Shown: positions 39,972 through 48,434 of the stretch, piece by piece
Numbering within the stretch: the stretch's first letter is position 1
How the letters are laid out: the number at the start of each line of letters is the position of its first letter
Source of the DNA: Tateyamaria sp947503385
Lineage (GTDB): Bacteria; Pseudomonadota; Alphaproteobacteria; Rhodobacterales; Rhodobacteraceae
Reading direction: 5' to 3'
Assembly: GCF_051195235.1 (NCBI RefSeq)
Contig: NZ_JBNFZM010000005.1
Coordinates: 124,001 to 188,000, forward strand
Length of the DNA stretch: 64,000 bases
Program-made: the position numbers and the translations under genes
The notes under the pieces: model-generated
What the model was told of the DNA's origin: nothing
Seen by the model: the letters and a program-made list of their open reading frames with translations, nothing else
Database searches by the model: none

Positions 39972-42278
39972 TCATGCGCGTGCCCGCTCTCGTTTGGGGT
40001 CCACAAACGGGACTGTGGCCACAACCGCGGGAAGCCGTTTCATGCGCCCATCCATCATGCCAACCTCAAGCGCCGCGCCGGTTTCGGAAAACTCGATGGC
40101 CAGCCGCGCCATGGCAATCCCGTGCCCCAGCATCGGAGAACGGGTCGCGGACGTAACCTGCCCCACGTGACGCTCACCCGCAAAGACCGGCGCACCGTGG
40201 TGAGGCACGTCGTCACCGCCGAACATCAGCCCCGTCAACACGCGACGCGGTGCTGCGGCATTGCGCTCCAGCGCGGCTTTGCCAACAAAGCTGGCCTTTC
40301 TGAAATCCACCGCAAAGCCCAGGCCCGCCTCCATCGCGTCCACACCGGGCGCAAATTCCGCACCCGGCGCGGCAAACCCGGCCTCTGTCCGGATGATGTC
40401 CAGTGCGGCACCGCCCATGGGGGTCACACCATGAGCCTGCCCCGCCTCCATCAGCGCATCCCAAATCGTCACGGCATCCGACTGGGCGCAGAAAACCTCG
40501 TAACCCAGTTCGCCGGTATAGCCGGTGCGCGACAGCATGAAAGGCGCGCCATCGCGATCCCCCAAACGGGCAATCGTTACGCCAAACCAGTTCAGCTGTT
40601 CCAGCGCAGGCACATGCGGCTGGGTAAAGACGACCTGCGCCAGCACATCGCGCGATTTCGGCCCCTGCAGCGCAAGGTTTGCCAGCGTATCGCTCATGTC
40701 TGTCAGGCGGGCCTGTTGTCCGGTCTGAGCGACATGCGCCTCGATCCGGCGGGCACTTTCCTCGGACCCGCAACACCAACGAAACACCTGCGGACCAAGA
40801 CGAAAGAGCGTGCCATCGTCCACAACCGCCCCGGTGTCGTCACAGATCAGCGCGTAGGTGCCGCGCCACTGCGCAAGGCGCGACAGATCGCGGGTGAGCA
40901 CCTGTTGCAGCACCGTCTCCGCGTCCGGCCCGACGATGTCGTATTTCCGCAAGCTGCTCATGTCCTGCACGGTGACCCGCTCCCGGCAGGCCCAGTATTC
41001 ACCCAGCGTTCCGGTCGACGGATAGGTGTTGGGCAGCCACAGGTCACGCGCGGGCGCCATATCTTGGGTCAACGCAGCGGTGCGGCGGTGAAACGCGCTT
41101 TCCCGGCTGAGGGTCATCGGCGCATCCTCCTTGGCGCGGTAGGCCACGGCGCGCGGGATGGGTGCGTTCCGTTTGTAAATCCGGACATGGACATCCGTCG
41201 GGTTCCAGCCATTGATCGGGTCGATGTCGTCCGGGCACGCGGTGGACACGCAGACCAGATCGCACAGCGCGCGCATGGCCACGTAATCACCGGGGCGCGA
41301 ATGGCTTTCCTCTGTCAGGATGTGACCGGACCGCGGATCGACCCATGTGTTCCAGAAAAAGTTGATCGCGGGCCAAGCCGGACGGCGGGCGATGCCGTAG
41401 GGGTCCATCGCGTCCGAGATATTGTCCGAGCAATTGAGGTGCCCCGGAAAGCCGCGGTCCGCATATCCGCGCGCGGTACAGGCCAGCCCATACGTGTCGT
41501 GCCGTCCGCACGTGTCCTGCACCACCTGCAACATGGGCCGCGCATCCGCATCAAAGAATTTGTCCAGCAGACCCGGTTGCGGATAGGGCTGGCGCACCAT
41601 GGACCGTGTGGCGGTGCTGTCGATCATGGCCACACGACCACAGTCAAGGCTGTCGGTGCGGAACGCCATGAAATCCGAACATTGCTGCCCTTCGACATCG
41701 ATGATCTGGACAATGTCGCCGCGTGCAAGGCTGTAGGCCCTGGCCGTGCCGCGCGGTACGGTGAACGCGTCTGCCACCTGCCCCAACGGCTCTGGCAGGC
41801 GTACTGTGTGCGCAGCACGGCTGACCGACACGGACAGGGTCGCCATGGTGTCGCCGGTGATTGCCTGCGCAGGCGGTGTCGGCAGAACAACCCACACACT
41901 GCATTCGGCTCCGGCTTTCAGAATGATCCGCCCATCAACCTCGATCAGTGCTGCCCTTTGATCATCTGTCGTGCCGCCTTTTGCCTGCACCCACGCCAAA
42001 TATGCCTGATCGTCAAATGGCAGACCGGACACCGGACGCGTGCCGGTCAGGCCCAATGCACCCAATGCAGAACGCCCGCGCGCGTCAAAAGCGATCACCG
42101 CAAGGGTGGCCGCGTCGCCGGACACCGACAGCAAATCGCCCAGCGCCAGTGCGATGCGAAGGGCACCGCGCGGCGACAGCTTGTGATGTTCCGCCTGAGA
42201 CGGCGCAGGAAAACCAGGAAACGCGCGAAACCGGGAGTCCATCCCGACATTACGAAATTCCAGCAGCGCATTTTCCAT
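39972..42278 (-). CDS. Fusion of DUF1989 (urea carboxylase-associated) and GcvT-type aminomethyltransferase
   Basis: 768 residues. A DUF1989 domain occupies about 165-375 (YSLARGDIVQIIDVEGQQCSD, then CARGY-type LACTARGYADRGFPGHLNCS with clustered Cys/His, then WPAINFFWNTWVD). The first 160 residues look like a degenerate second copy (LSPRGALRIALALGDLLSVS). The C-terminal GcvT/DmdA-type domain (about 400-768) has VTVQDMSSLRKYDIVGPDAE, LSRTGYTGELGYEVFCA and the late EAGLGFAVDFRK. GcvT-like enzymes move one-carbon units from N- or S-methyl groups to tetrahydrofolate. The fusion probably demethylates or deaminates a methylated amine. It is divergent from a LacI regulator. Confidence 0.82.
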   Translation of the reverse strand: MENALLEFRNVGMDSRFRAFPGFPAPSQAEHHKLSPRGALRIALALGDLLSVSGDAATLAVIAFDARGRSALGALGLTGTRPVSGLPFDDQAYLAWVQAKGGTTDDQRAALIEVDGRIILKAGAECSVWVVLPTPPAQAITGDTMATLSVSVSRAAHTVRLPEPLGQVADAFTVPRGTARAYSLARGDIVQIIDVEGQQCSDFMAFRTDSLDCGRVAMIDSTATRSMVRQPYPQPGLLDKFFDADARPMLQVVQDTCGRHDTYGLACTARGYADRGFPGHLNCSDNISDAMDPYGIARRPAWPAINFFWNTWVDPRSGHILTEESHSRPGDYVAMRALCDLVCVSTACPDDIDPINGWNPTDVHVRIYKRNAPIPRAVAYRAKEDAPMTLSRESAFHRRTAALTQDMAPARDLWLPNTYPSTGTLGEYWACRERVTVQDMSSLRKYDIVGPDAETVLQQVLTRDLSRLAQWRGTYALICDDTGAVVDDGTLFRLGPQVFRWCCGSEESARRIEAHVAQTGQQARLTDMSDTLANLALQGPKSRDVLAQVVFTQPHVPALEQLNWFGVTIARLGDRDGAPFMLSRTGYTGELGYEVFCAQSDAVTIWDALMEAGQAHGVTPMGGAALDIIRTEAGFAAPGAEFAPGVDAMEAGLGFAVDFRKASFVGKAALERNAAAPRRVLTGLMFGGDDVPHHGAPVFAGERHVGQVTSATRSPMLGHGIAMARLAIEFSETGAALEVGMMDGRMKRLPAVVATVPFVDPKRERARA

Positions 42279-42303
42279 GGGCGAGAGCCACTTTTGAGGA
42301 GCC

Positions 42304-42338
42304 TGTAACTAGTTACATCGTGGGTGAAACTGGTTACG
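42304..42338. promoter_or_regulatory. Two LacI-type operators 21 bp apart
   Basis: TGTAACTAGTTACA (42304-42317) is a perfect 14-bp palindrome. TGAAACTGGTTACG (42325-42338) is a partial match with the same centre. Centres are 21 bp apart, two helical turns, so both lie on the same DNA face. They sit 25 bp upstream of the DUF1989-GcvT gene and before the divergent LacI gene, which is where an autoregulating repressor should bind. Confidence 0.7.
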
Positions 42339-42369
42339 TCTGTCAATAACCTGCCTTACGCTTGTGCCC

Positions 42370-43380
42370 ATGATGCGGAACTCTGCCCGAAAAAGGACCA
42401 ACCTGCGCGATGTTGCGGCCCATGCGGGTGTGTCTGTCGCGACGGTGAGCCGGGTTTTGAACACACCCCAATCAGTCGCCCCAAAGACACGTGCACGCGT
42501 CGAGGCGTCGATTGAACAGCTCCGTTTTGTTCCGTCTGCTGCGGCACGCGCCATCAACCGGGGCAGTTCCGGTTTGGTCGCGGCGCTGATCCCTACCCTC
42601 GACAATGCGATTTACGCGCGGGTCGTGGACGGTCTGGAGGAAGGTCTGGCCGCCCGGCACCTTGCCCTGATGGTCGCGCAGACAGGTGATGACCCAGCGA
42701 TTGAACTTGCGCGGGCAAAACAGTTGGTCGCCTTGGGGGCCGAGGCGCTGATCGTAGTCGGCATGTCCCATACGGATGGCCTTTATGATCTGCTGGAACG
42801 CGCACAAATCCCCATCGTCGCCGTGTCACATTACGAGGACAGCGGGCCGATACCGACCTGCGGCTATGACAACCAGCGCGCTGCCCTTCAGGCCGCGGAT
42901 CACTTGGCCGCGCTCGGGCACCGGCGGGTTGCGGTGTTGCACGGGCCGACGGCAACCAATGACCGGATGCGGCGGCGCAAAGTCGCGCTGCAAGACGCAA
43001 GCACAGCGATCACATTCGATTACGTCGAGGTCCCGATTTCGGTCGAAGGCGGGCACACCGGCATCCACAGACTGTTGGAGCAGACCAACAGTCCCACCGC
43101 CGTGCTGTGTTTCTCGGACGTGATCGCGCTCGGTGCGCTCAACGCGCTGCACAGCCGTGGCCTGCGCGTCCCCCAAGACATGTCGATCATGGGGATGGAG
43201 GACCTGCCCGCGGCGCGGTTCATGCACCCGCCCCTGACCAGCGTGACACTCAGCGTCGGGGACATGGGCCTGCACGCCGCCGCAGCGGTCGCAGATTGGC
43301 TCAACACCGGCACGCGCCCTGCATCGGTGCGTCTGCACACCGGCGTGATCCAGCGCGATACCACAGCCCGCATTCTCTAA
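42370..43380 (+). CDS. LacI family transcriptional regulator
   Basis: 336 residues from ATG 42370; a GTG at 42364 and ATG at 42373 are alternatives and no strong ribosome site is seen. The N-terminal HTH (NLRDVAAHAGVSVATVSRVL) and hinge (FVPSAAARAINRG, following the SAAARAL pattern) are canonical. The effector domain is a periplasmic-binding fold (GLVAALIPTLDNAIYARVVD, then TAVLCFSDVIALGALNAL, then MSIMGMEDLPAARFMHPPLT). It is expected to repress the divergent DUF1989-GcvT gene and itself through the palindromes between them. Confidence 0.9.
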   Translation: MMRNSARKRTNLRDVAAHAGVSVATVSRVLNTPQSVAPKTRARVEASIEQLRFVPSAAARAINRGSSGLVAALIPTLDNAIYARVVDGLEEGLAARHLALMVAQTGDDPAIELARAKQLVALGAEALIVVGMSHTDGLYDLLERAQIPIVAVSHYEDSGPIPTCGYDNQRAALQAADHLAALGHRRVAVLHGPTATNDRMRRRKVALQDASTAITFDYVEVPISVEGGHTGIHRLLEQTNSPTAVLCFSDVIALGALNALHSRGLRVPQDMSIMGMEDLPAARFMHPPLTSVTLSVGDMGLHAAAAVADWLNTGTRPASVRLHTGVIQRDTTARIL

Positions 43381-43433
43381 GCGCGACATCGCAAGACGCC
43401 TCACCGCCAACACAAGTCAATTCAAATGGATGG

Positions 43434-43523
43434 TGGCGGAGGCTGTGGGATTCGAACCCACGGGACGCTCTCACGCCCAACGGTTTTCAAGACCGCCGCA
43501 TTCGACCACTCTGCCAAACCTCC
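43434..43523 (-). tRNA. tRNA-Ser (UGA)
   Basis: 90 nt on the minus strand including an encoded CCA. It reads GGAGGTTTGGCAGAGTGGTC at the 5' end. The anticodon loop CTTGAAA gives TGA. A long variable arm (GGGCGTGAGAGCGTCCC) is typical of tRNA-Ser, and the T loop is GGTTCGAATCC. The acceptor stem GGAGGTT pairs with AGCCTCC apart from one G-U type pair. No duplicated 3' end was noticed that would mark an integrated element. Confidence 0.95.
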
Positions 43524-43734
43524 GGTGCCCCCGCTTTAGGGCCGCCCGCACGATTCGGCAAATATGCCAATGCCCGGGGAAATTTGCCGAAAAGTTCCCC
43601 GTATCCTTTTCAGATGTCTCCCGACCCGCTATGCTACAGACAAATCAACCCGCAACGACGGGAAAAAACGGTGTCGTAAAGGCACTTGGCCAAAAAACGG
43701 CCACCACAGGCAACAGCAGGCAAGGACTTGGTCC

Positions 43735-44655
43735 ATGAGCAGATCATTCTCGAAATCCACCATGCGCAGCAGCGTCGCAGCCGTTCTGGCCCTCAGCCTT
43801 CTGGCAGGCTGTGACGAGAACGGGCAGTTCGTGGCCATGCAGGCCTTCCAGTCGAACACCGAGACTGCAGGCACCCCCGAACCGGGCGCGCCAATCAAAA
43901 CCGTCGAACGCGATGTCGAAGCGCCCGATGTGTTCTCCGCCACCGAAGCGGGACTGTGGGACGGTCGCCCGTCGCTGGGCGGTGTCTGGGTCGCGCACCC
44001 CGATGTGAGCGAGCCCGAGCGGGTCATCATCCGCAATGCCACCAACAACAAATTCGTGGTCGGCGCCCTCTTCCGCCGCGAACGCGACATTCCCGGCCCG
44101 CGCCTACAGATCAGTTCAGACGCCGCCGAAGCGCTGGGGATGCTGGCGGGCGCACCGGCCGAGCTCAACGTGACGGCGCTGCGCAAGGAAGACGTCGCGG
44201 TCGAACAACCGATCGACGCGGCGCAAACTGACATCGAAGAGGTCGACGCGGTCGAGGCCCCTGCCGCAATTGCCACCACCTCGCTTGATCCCATCGCGAG
44301 CGCTGCCGCGGCCCTTGATGCACCGACGCCCGCACCTGCGGTGTCCACCGGCATCCAGCCCGCCGCCGCGCCGGAACAACCGATCAAGGCCGCCGCAACC
44401 ACGCGGCCCGCTGCGTCTAACCTGTCCAAGCCCTTTATCCAGATCGGCATTTTCTCGATCGAGGCCAACGCCACACGCACCTCCAACCGGATGCGCGACG
44501 CGGGCATCGTGCCGGTGACCAAGACCTTTGAACGCGATGGCAAAACCTTCTGGCGCGTGGTTGTTGGGCCGGCAAGTTCCAGCGCAGAGCGCGGTCAGCT
44601 CTTGAACAAGGTCAAGGAAGAAGGCTTTACCGATGCCTATGCCGTGTCCAACTGA
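43735..44655 (+). CDS. SPOR domain lipoprotein
   Basis: 306 residues from ATG 43735 with AAGGA upstream. The signal peptide ends in a lipobox LLAGC (Cys about residue 26), so it is a lipoprotein. The middle (about 150-225) is Ala/Pro/Asp-rich and unstructured. The C-terminal SPOR domain (about 228-306; FIQIGIFSIEANATRTSNRM, then FWRVVVGPASSSAERGQLLN) binds denuded peptidoglycan strands. It resembles the RlpA-type gene that commonly precedes the DD-carboxypeptidase in Rhodobacteraceae, though the double-psi barrel of RlpA is not obvious in the 80-130 region (it may be degenerate). It heads the housekeeping operon. Confidence 0.8.
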   Translation: MSRSFSKSTMRSSVAAVLALSLLAGCDENGQFVAMQAFQSNTETAGTPEPGAPIKTVERDVEAPDVFSATEAGLWDGRPSLGGVWVAHPDVSEPERVIIRNATNNKFVVGALFRRERDIPGPRLQISSDAAEALGMLAGAPAELNVTALRKEDVAVEQPIDAAQTDIEEVDAVEAPAAIATTSLDPIASAAAALDAPTPAPAVSTGIQPAAAPEQPIKAAATTRPAASNLSKPFIQIGIFSIEANATRTSNRMRDAGIVPVTKTFERDGKTFWRVVVGPASSSAERGQLLNKVKEEGFTDAYAVSN

Positions 44656-44673
44656 CCGATAGGAGCCTTTCCC

Positions 44674-45825
44674 GTGATCCGCACCCTTGCCGCCACCGCC
44701 TTGCTGATCGCCTCCACCCTGCCCGCCGCCGCGTTTGAGACCCGCGCGTCGGCGGCGTATGTGGTTGACCAGACCACCGGCACCGTGTTGCTGAACAAGA
44801 ATGCGGACACCCCCCTGCCCCCGGCATCAATGTCCAAGCTGATGACGCTTTACATGGCGTTCGAGGCACTGGAACGCGGGCAACTCAGCATGACCGACAC
44901 GCTGGCCGTCTCCGCTCATGCCGCCAGTTTCGGCGGCTCCACGTTGTTCCTGCAACAGGGCGAGCGGGTCACGGTGGAGGATCTGGTGCGCGGCATCATC
45001 GTGCTGTCGGGCAATGATGCCTGCGTCGTCATTGCCGAGGCGCTCAGCCCCGACGGGACCGAAGGTGGCTTTGCCCGCCTGATGACGCGCCGGGCGCAGG
45101 AAATGGGCATGACCAATTCCACTTTCGCCAATTCCAGCGGCTGGCCGAACCCGAGCCATCGCATGTCAATGCGCGATCTGGGCCTGCTGGCCACGCGGTT
45201 GATCGAGGACTATCCGGAATACTACCCGATGTTTGCGGAAACCGAGTTCCTGTTTGACACCAAGGAAAGCGCCAACCGGTTCAACCGCAATCCCCTGCTG
45301 ACCCTCGGCATCGGTGCTGACGGCCTCAAAACCGGCCACACCCAAGAGGCGGGCTATGGCCTGACCGGGTCGGCCAAACAGGGGGACCGCCGGGTCGTAT
45401 TCGTGGTCTCCGGCCTCGACACCACGGCCGCCCGCGCGCAGGAATCCGAAGCCATCGTGAACTGGGCCTTCCGCCAGTTTGCCGAACGCACCATCGCCAA
45501 GGGCGGCGTGCGCGTCGCCACCGCCGCCGTGTGGGAAGGGGCCGAGCCGCAAGTGGGACTGGTTCCGGCCGAAGACATCTCTGTCCTGCTGCCGGTCCTG
45601 TCCGGCGACAGTGTCGCCGCCGAAGTGGTCTATACCGGCCCCATTCAGGCCCCCATCGCCGCGGGCACCACATTGGCCGAACTGGTTGTGCAACCCGAAG
45701 GCTTGCCGGAACAACGGTTCGAACTGGTGGCCGAAACCGACGTGGCCCATGGCGGTTTCCTCGCCAAAGTGTCCACCGCGGCCAAAGCCCTGATCACGCA
45801 AGTCACAAGCGAGGATGGTGCGTGA
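44674..45825 (+). CDS. D-alanyl-D-alanine carboxypeptidase (penicillin-binding protein 5/6 family)
   Basis: 383 residues from GTG 44674 with AGGAGCC upstream. A signal peptide (to about AAA at 20) leads the protein. Serine peptidase motifs S52-M-S-K55 (PASMSKLMT), S112-G-N114 (LSGNDAC) and K219-T-G221 (LKTGHT) are intact. A C-terminal PBP5 beta domain (about 270-365) is followed by an amphipathic end that may anchor it to the inner membrane. It trims terminal D-Ala from peptidoglycan stem peptides. The stop overlaps the tmk start (GTGA). Confidence 0.92.
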   Translation: MIRTLAATALLIASTLPAAAFETRASAAYVVDQTTGTVLLNKNADTPLPPASMSKLMTLYMAFEALERGQLSMTDTLAVSAHAASFGGSTLFLQQGERVTVEDLVRGIIVLSGNDACVVIAEALSPDGTEGGFARLMTRRAQEMGMTNSTFANSSGWPNPSHRMSMRDLGLLATRLIEDYPEYYPMFAETEFLFDTKESANRFNRNPLLTLGIGADGLKTGHTQEAGYGLTGSAKQGDRRVVFVVSGLDTTAARAQESEAIVNWAFRQFAERTIAKGGVRVATAAVWEGAEPQVGLVPAEDISVLLPVLSGDSVAAEVVYTGPIQAPIAAGTTLAELVVQPEGLPEQRFELVAETDVAHGGFLAKVSTAAKALITQVTSEDGA

Positions 45826-46457
45826 GCGCAAAAGGCGCATTCATCAGCTTCGAAGGCATCGACGGCTCCGGCAAATCCACACAAGCCCGCCTGCTCGCGG
45901 AACGGCTGCGCGCAGAAGGCCACGACGTCGTGCTGACCCGCGAGCCGGGTGGCAGTCCGGGCGCCGAGGAAATCCGCGCCCTCGTGCTGCAAGGCGATCC
46001 TGACCGCTGGTCGGCGGAAACCGAACTGCTCCTTTTCACCGCCGCGCGGCGCGACCATATGGAGCGTCTGATCCTGCCCGCCATCTCTGCTGGCAAGATC
46101 GTGATCTGCGACCGCTTTGCGGACAGCACGCGCCTCTATCAGGGGCTGAGCCGCGGCGATCTGCGCGCCACAGTGGACCAATTGCACGATCTGATGATCG
46201 GGCGCGAACCCGATCTGACCATTCTGATCGACATGGACCCCGAAACTGGCCTCGCCCGCGCCAAGGGGCGGCAGGGCGTAGAAGAACGGTTCGAGGATTT
46301 TGGCACGGACCTGCAACAGAAGATGCGCGCCGGTTTTCTGGGCTTGGCAAAAGAATTCCCGCACCGTTTTCACACCATCGACGGTGGCCGCCCGATCGAA
46401 ATCGTGGCGCATGACGTGCACGCTTTGGCGCAATCGCACCTCACTTCTTCTCTTTGA
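45822..46457 (+). CDS. tmk: Thymidylate kinase
   Basis: 211 residues from GTG 45822, overlapping the carboxypeptidase stop. It phosphorylates dTMP to dTDP. The P-loop FEGIDGSGKSTQ (about 10-21), the DR-x motif VLTREPGGSPGAEEIR, VICDRFADSTRLYQG with the catalytic Asp-Arg-Phe, and the LID region ARAKGRQGVEERFED are all present. Its last codons and stop (CTTCTTCTCTTTGA) coincide with the first copy of a repeated element, so the C-terminus SSL is repeat-derived or has been captured by it. Gene order with holB and tatD is usual. Confidence 0.94.
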   Translation: MSAKGAFISFEGIDGSGKSTQARLLAERLRAEGHDVVLTREPGGSPGAEEIRALVLQGDPDRWSAETELLLFTAARRDHMERLILPAISAGKIVICDRFADSTRLYQGLSRGDLRATVDQLHDLMIGREPDLTILIDMDPETGLARAKGRQGVEERFEDFGTDLQQKMRAGFLGLAKEFPHRFHTIDGGRPIEIVAHDVHALAQSHLTSSL

Positions 46458-46492
46458 AAATACTCCGGGGGTCCAGGGGGCTGGCCCCCTGG
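46444..46492 (+). repeat. Repeat element copy 1 (CTTCTTCTCTTTGA + ATACTCC + hairpin)
   Basis: CTTCTTCTCTTTGA (46444-46457) then AAATACTCC, followed by a perfect 8-bp hairpin CCAGGGGG-CTGG-CCCCCTGG (46473-46492). The same 14-mer, ATACTCC and a GC hairpin recur at 49236. The tmk stop codon is part of it. The element is probably a dispersed intergenic repeat or mRNA-end structure. Confidence 0.7.
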
Positions 46493-46518
46493 CGGGCGGC
46501 GGTGTTACACCCCGTCTC

Positions 46519-47637
46519 ATGTCCGACGACACAGCCGATCCCACACGCGTCCCCGGCGCACCGCACCCGCGCGACACCGTCCGCCTGATTGGGCAGGACA
46601 GCGCGCAGGCCGCCTTTCTTGACGCGTTCACAACCGGGCGTCTGCACCATGCGTGGCTGCTGACCGGACCGCGCGGAGTGGGCAAGGCCACGCTGGCATG
46701 GCGACTTGCGCGCTTCCTTTTGGCCACGCCTGACCCGGACCCCAACGATATGTTCGGCGCGCCCGCGCCCACGACCCTCGACATCCCGGACGATCACCCC
46801 ATTGCCCGCCGCATCGCGGCAGGCGCGGAGCCGGGGTTGAAATCCGTGCACCGTACCGAGAACGACAAGACCAAGCGACTGCGCGACCAGATTGTCGTGG
46901 ATGATATTCGCGCGCTTGGCAGCTTTTTTCAACTGTCGGCCACCGATGGTGGCCGTCGCGTGGTCATCATTGATGCAGCGGACGAAATGAACGTGAACGC
47001 CGCCAATGCGCTGCTCAAGATGCTCGAAGAGCCGCCCGCGCGCACCACGCTCCTGCTCGTTTGCCACCAGCCCAGCCGCCTCTTGCCCACCATCCGATCA
47101 CGGTGCCGCACGCTGCGCCTGCGCAGCCTGACACCTGATGATATGGCCGCTGCGATGGCGCAGGGTGGCATCGACAGTGCCGCGCAAACCGCAGCCCTCG
47201 CGGAACTCAGCGGCGGATCGGTCGGTGACGCCATGCGCCTTGCCCTTCAGGACGGGCTAAAGCTCTATGCTGAGATCATCGCCCTTCTGGGCTCCATGCC
47301 CCGGCTCGACCGCCCCCGCGCTCTGGCCGTGGCAGAGGCCGCCGCAGCGCGCGGCAGCGAGGCCCGTCTGGACCTGTTCTACACCCTGCTCGACATCGCG
47401 CTGGCCCGACTGGCCCGCACGGGTGCCACGGGCACCCCCCCGGCAACCGAGGCCGCGCCAAACGAAGCGGCCATTCTGAGCCGCCTTGCCCCGCACGCCC
47501 CGCAAGCCCGCGCATGGGCCGACACGGCGCAAACGGCGCTCGACCGGGCACGCCATGGCCGGGCGGTCAATCTTGACCCTGCCGCCCTCGTCCTAGATAC
47601 GCTGTTCAAGCTCTCAGCGACGGCACCTTCGCAATGA
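46519..47637 (+). CDS. holB: DNA polymerase III subunit delta'
   Basis: 372 residues from ATG 46519. The clamp-loader AAA fold is seen in AWLLTGPRGVGKATLAWRLA (P-loop about 50-57), VVIIDAADEMNVNAANALLK (Walker B region), KMLEEPPARTTLLLVC and the sensor IRSRCRTLRLR. The zinc-binding cysteines of the gamma subunit are absent, as expected for delta'. Part of the clamp loader that opens the beta sliding clamp. It follows tmk across the repeat element and overlaps tatD (ATGA). Confidence 0.92.
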   Translation: MSDDTADPTRVPGAPHPRDTVRLIGQDSAQAAFLDAFTTGRLHHAWLLTGPRGVGKATLAWRLARFLLATPDPDPNDMFGAPAPTTLDIPDDHPIARRIAAGAEPGLKSVHRTENDKTKRLRDQIVVDDIRALGSFFQLSATDGGRRVVIIDAADEMNVNAANALLKMLEEPPARTTLLLVCHQPSRLLPTIRSRCRTLRLRSLTPDDMAAAMAQGGIDSAAQTAALAELSGGSVGDAMRLALQDGLKLYAEIIALLGSMPRLDRPRALAVAEAAAARGSEARLDLFYTLLDIALARLARTGATGTPPATEAAPNEAAILSRLAPHAPQARAWADTAQTALDRARHGRAVNLDPAALVLDTLFKLSATAPSQ

Positions 47638-48434
47638 CCCCAGAGATCACCGACAGCCACTGCCACCTCGACTTTCCCGATTTCGAAGGGCAGTTGCCTC
47701 AGATCATCGCAGATGCGGCCGCCGCTGGCGTCACGCGCATGGTGACCATCTGCACCAAACTGCGTCTCGAACCACAAGTCCGCGCCCTGGCCGAAGCACA
47801 TGCGCCCGTGTTTTACGCAGCAGGCACCCACCCGATGAGCGCCGCGGACGAACCCATGGCATCGGTCGATCAACTGGTGCGGCTTGCACAGCACCCCAAA
47901 TGCGTAGGCATCGGGGAAACAGGGCTCGACTACCACTACACATCCGACAGTGCGGACGTGCAGCAGCAATCGCTGCGCATTCACATCGCCGCCGCGCGCG
48001 ACACCGGGCTGCCCCTGATCATCCACGCACGCGCCGCCGACAAAGATATGGCCCGCATCCTGACCGAAGAGCACGCGAATGGCGCCTATACCTGCGTCAT
48101 GCACTGCTTTTCCTCCAGCGCGGAACTGGCCCGCGCCGCCCTCGATCTGGGCTTTTATCTGAGTATGTCCGGCATCGCGGCCTTTCCCAAAAGTCAGGAG
48201 TTGCGCGACATCTTCGCCGCTGCCCCCGTCGACAGGGTTCTGGTGGAAACCGACGCGCCTTACCTTGCCCCGCCGCCCCATCGGGGCAAGCGGAACGAAC
48301 CGGCCTATACAGCCCACACCGCGCGCGTGGGTGCCGGGGTCTTTGGCCTCGACTACGCCGATTTCGCAGACCGCACACAACAGAATTTTGACCGGCTCTT
48401 CACCAAGGCAGCCCGTTTCGAGGCCGCCGCATGA
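47634..48434 (+). CDS. TatD family metal-dependent hydrolase
   Basis: 266 residues from ATG 47634 overlapping holB. Amidohydrolase-like TIM barrel with the HxH pair (TDSHCHLDFPDFEG, H9 and H11), the Glu of GIGETGLDYHY, the His of IIHARAADKD, the His of VMHCFSSSAELA and the Asp of VLVETDAPYLAP. These form the two-metal centre of TatD-type 3'-5' DNA exonucleases. Conserved position after holB in many alphaproteobacteria. The exact physiological substrate of this copy is not known. Confidence 0.92.
   Translation: MTPEITDSHCHLDFPDFEGQLPQIIADAAAAGVTRMVTICTKLRLEPQVRALAEAHAPVFYAAGTHPMSAADEPMASVDQLVRLAQHPKCVGIGETGLDYHYTSDSADVQQQSLRIHIAAARDTGLPLIIHARAADKDMARILTEEHANGAYTCVMHCFSSSAELARAALDLGFYLSMSGIAAFPKSQELRDIFAAAPVDRVLVETDAPYLAPPPHRGKRNEPAYTAHTARVGAGVFGLDYADFADRTQQNFDRLFTKAARFEAAA

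Noticed and set aside
39756..42308. 850-codon plus-strand frame over the DUF1989-GcvT gene
   Set aside because: The translation is low in recognisable structure and typical of antisense GC-rich codon shadows. The minus-strand product matches known domains along its length.
43434..43523. tRNA-Ser as an integration site of a genomic island
   Set aside because: No integrase gene and no repeated tRNA 3' end was noticed in the window; both sides look like stable chromosomal DNA.
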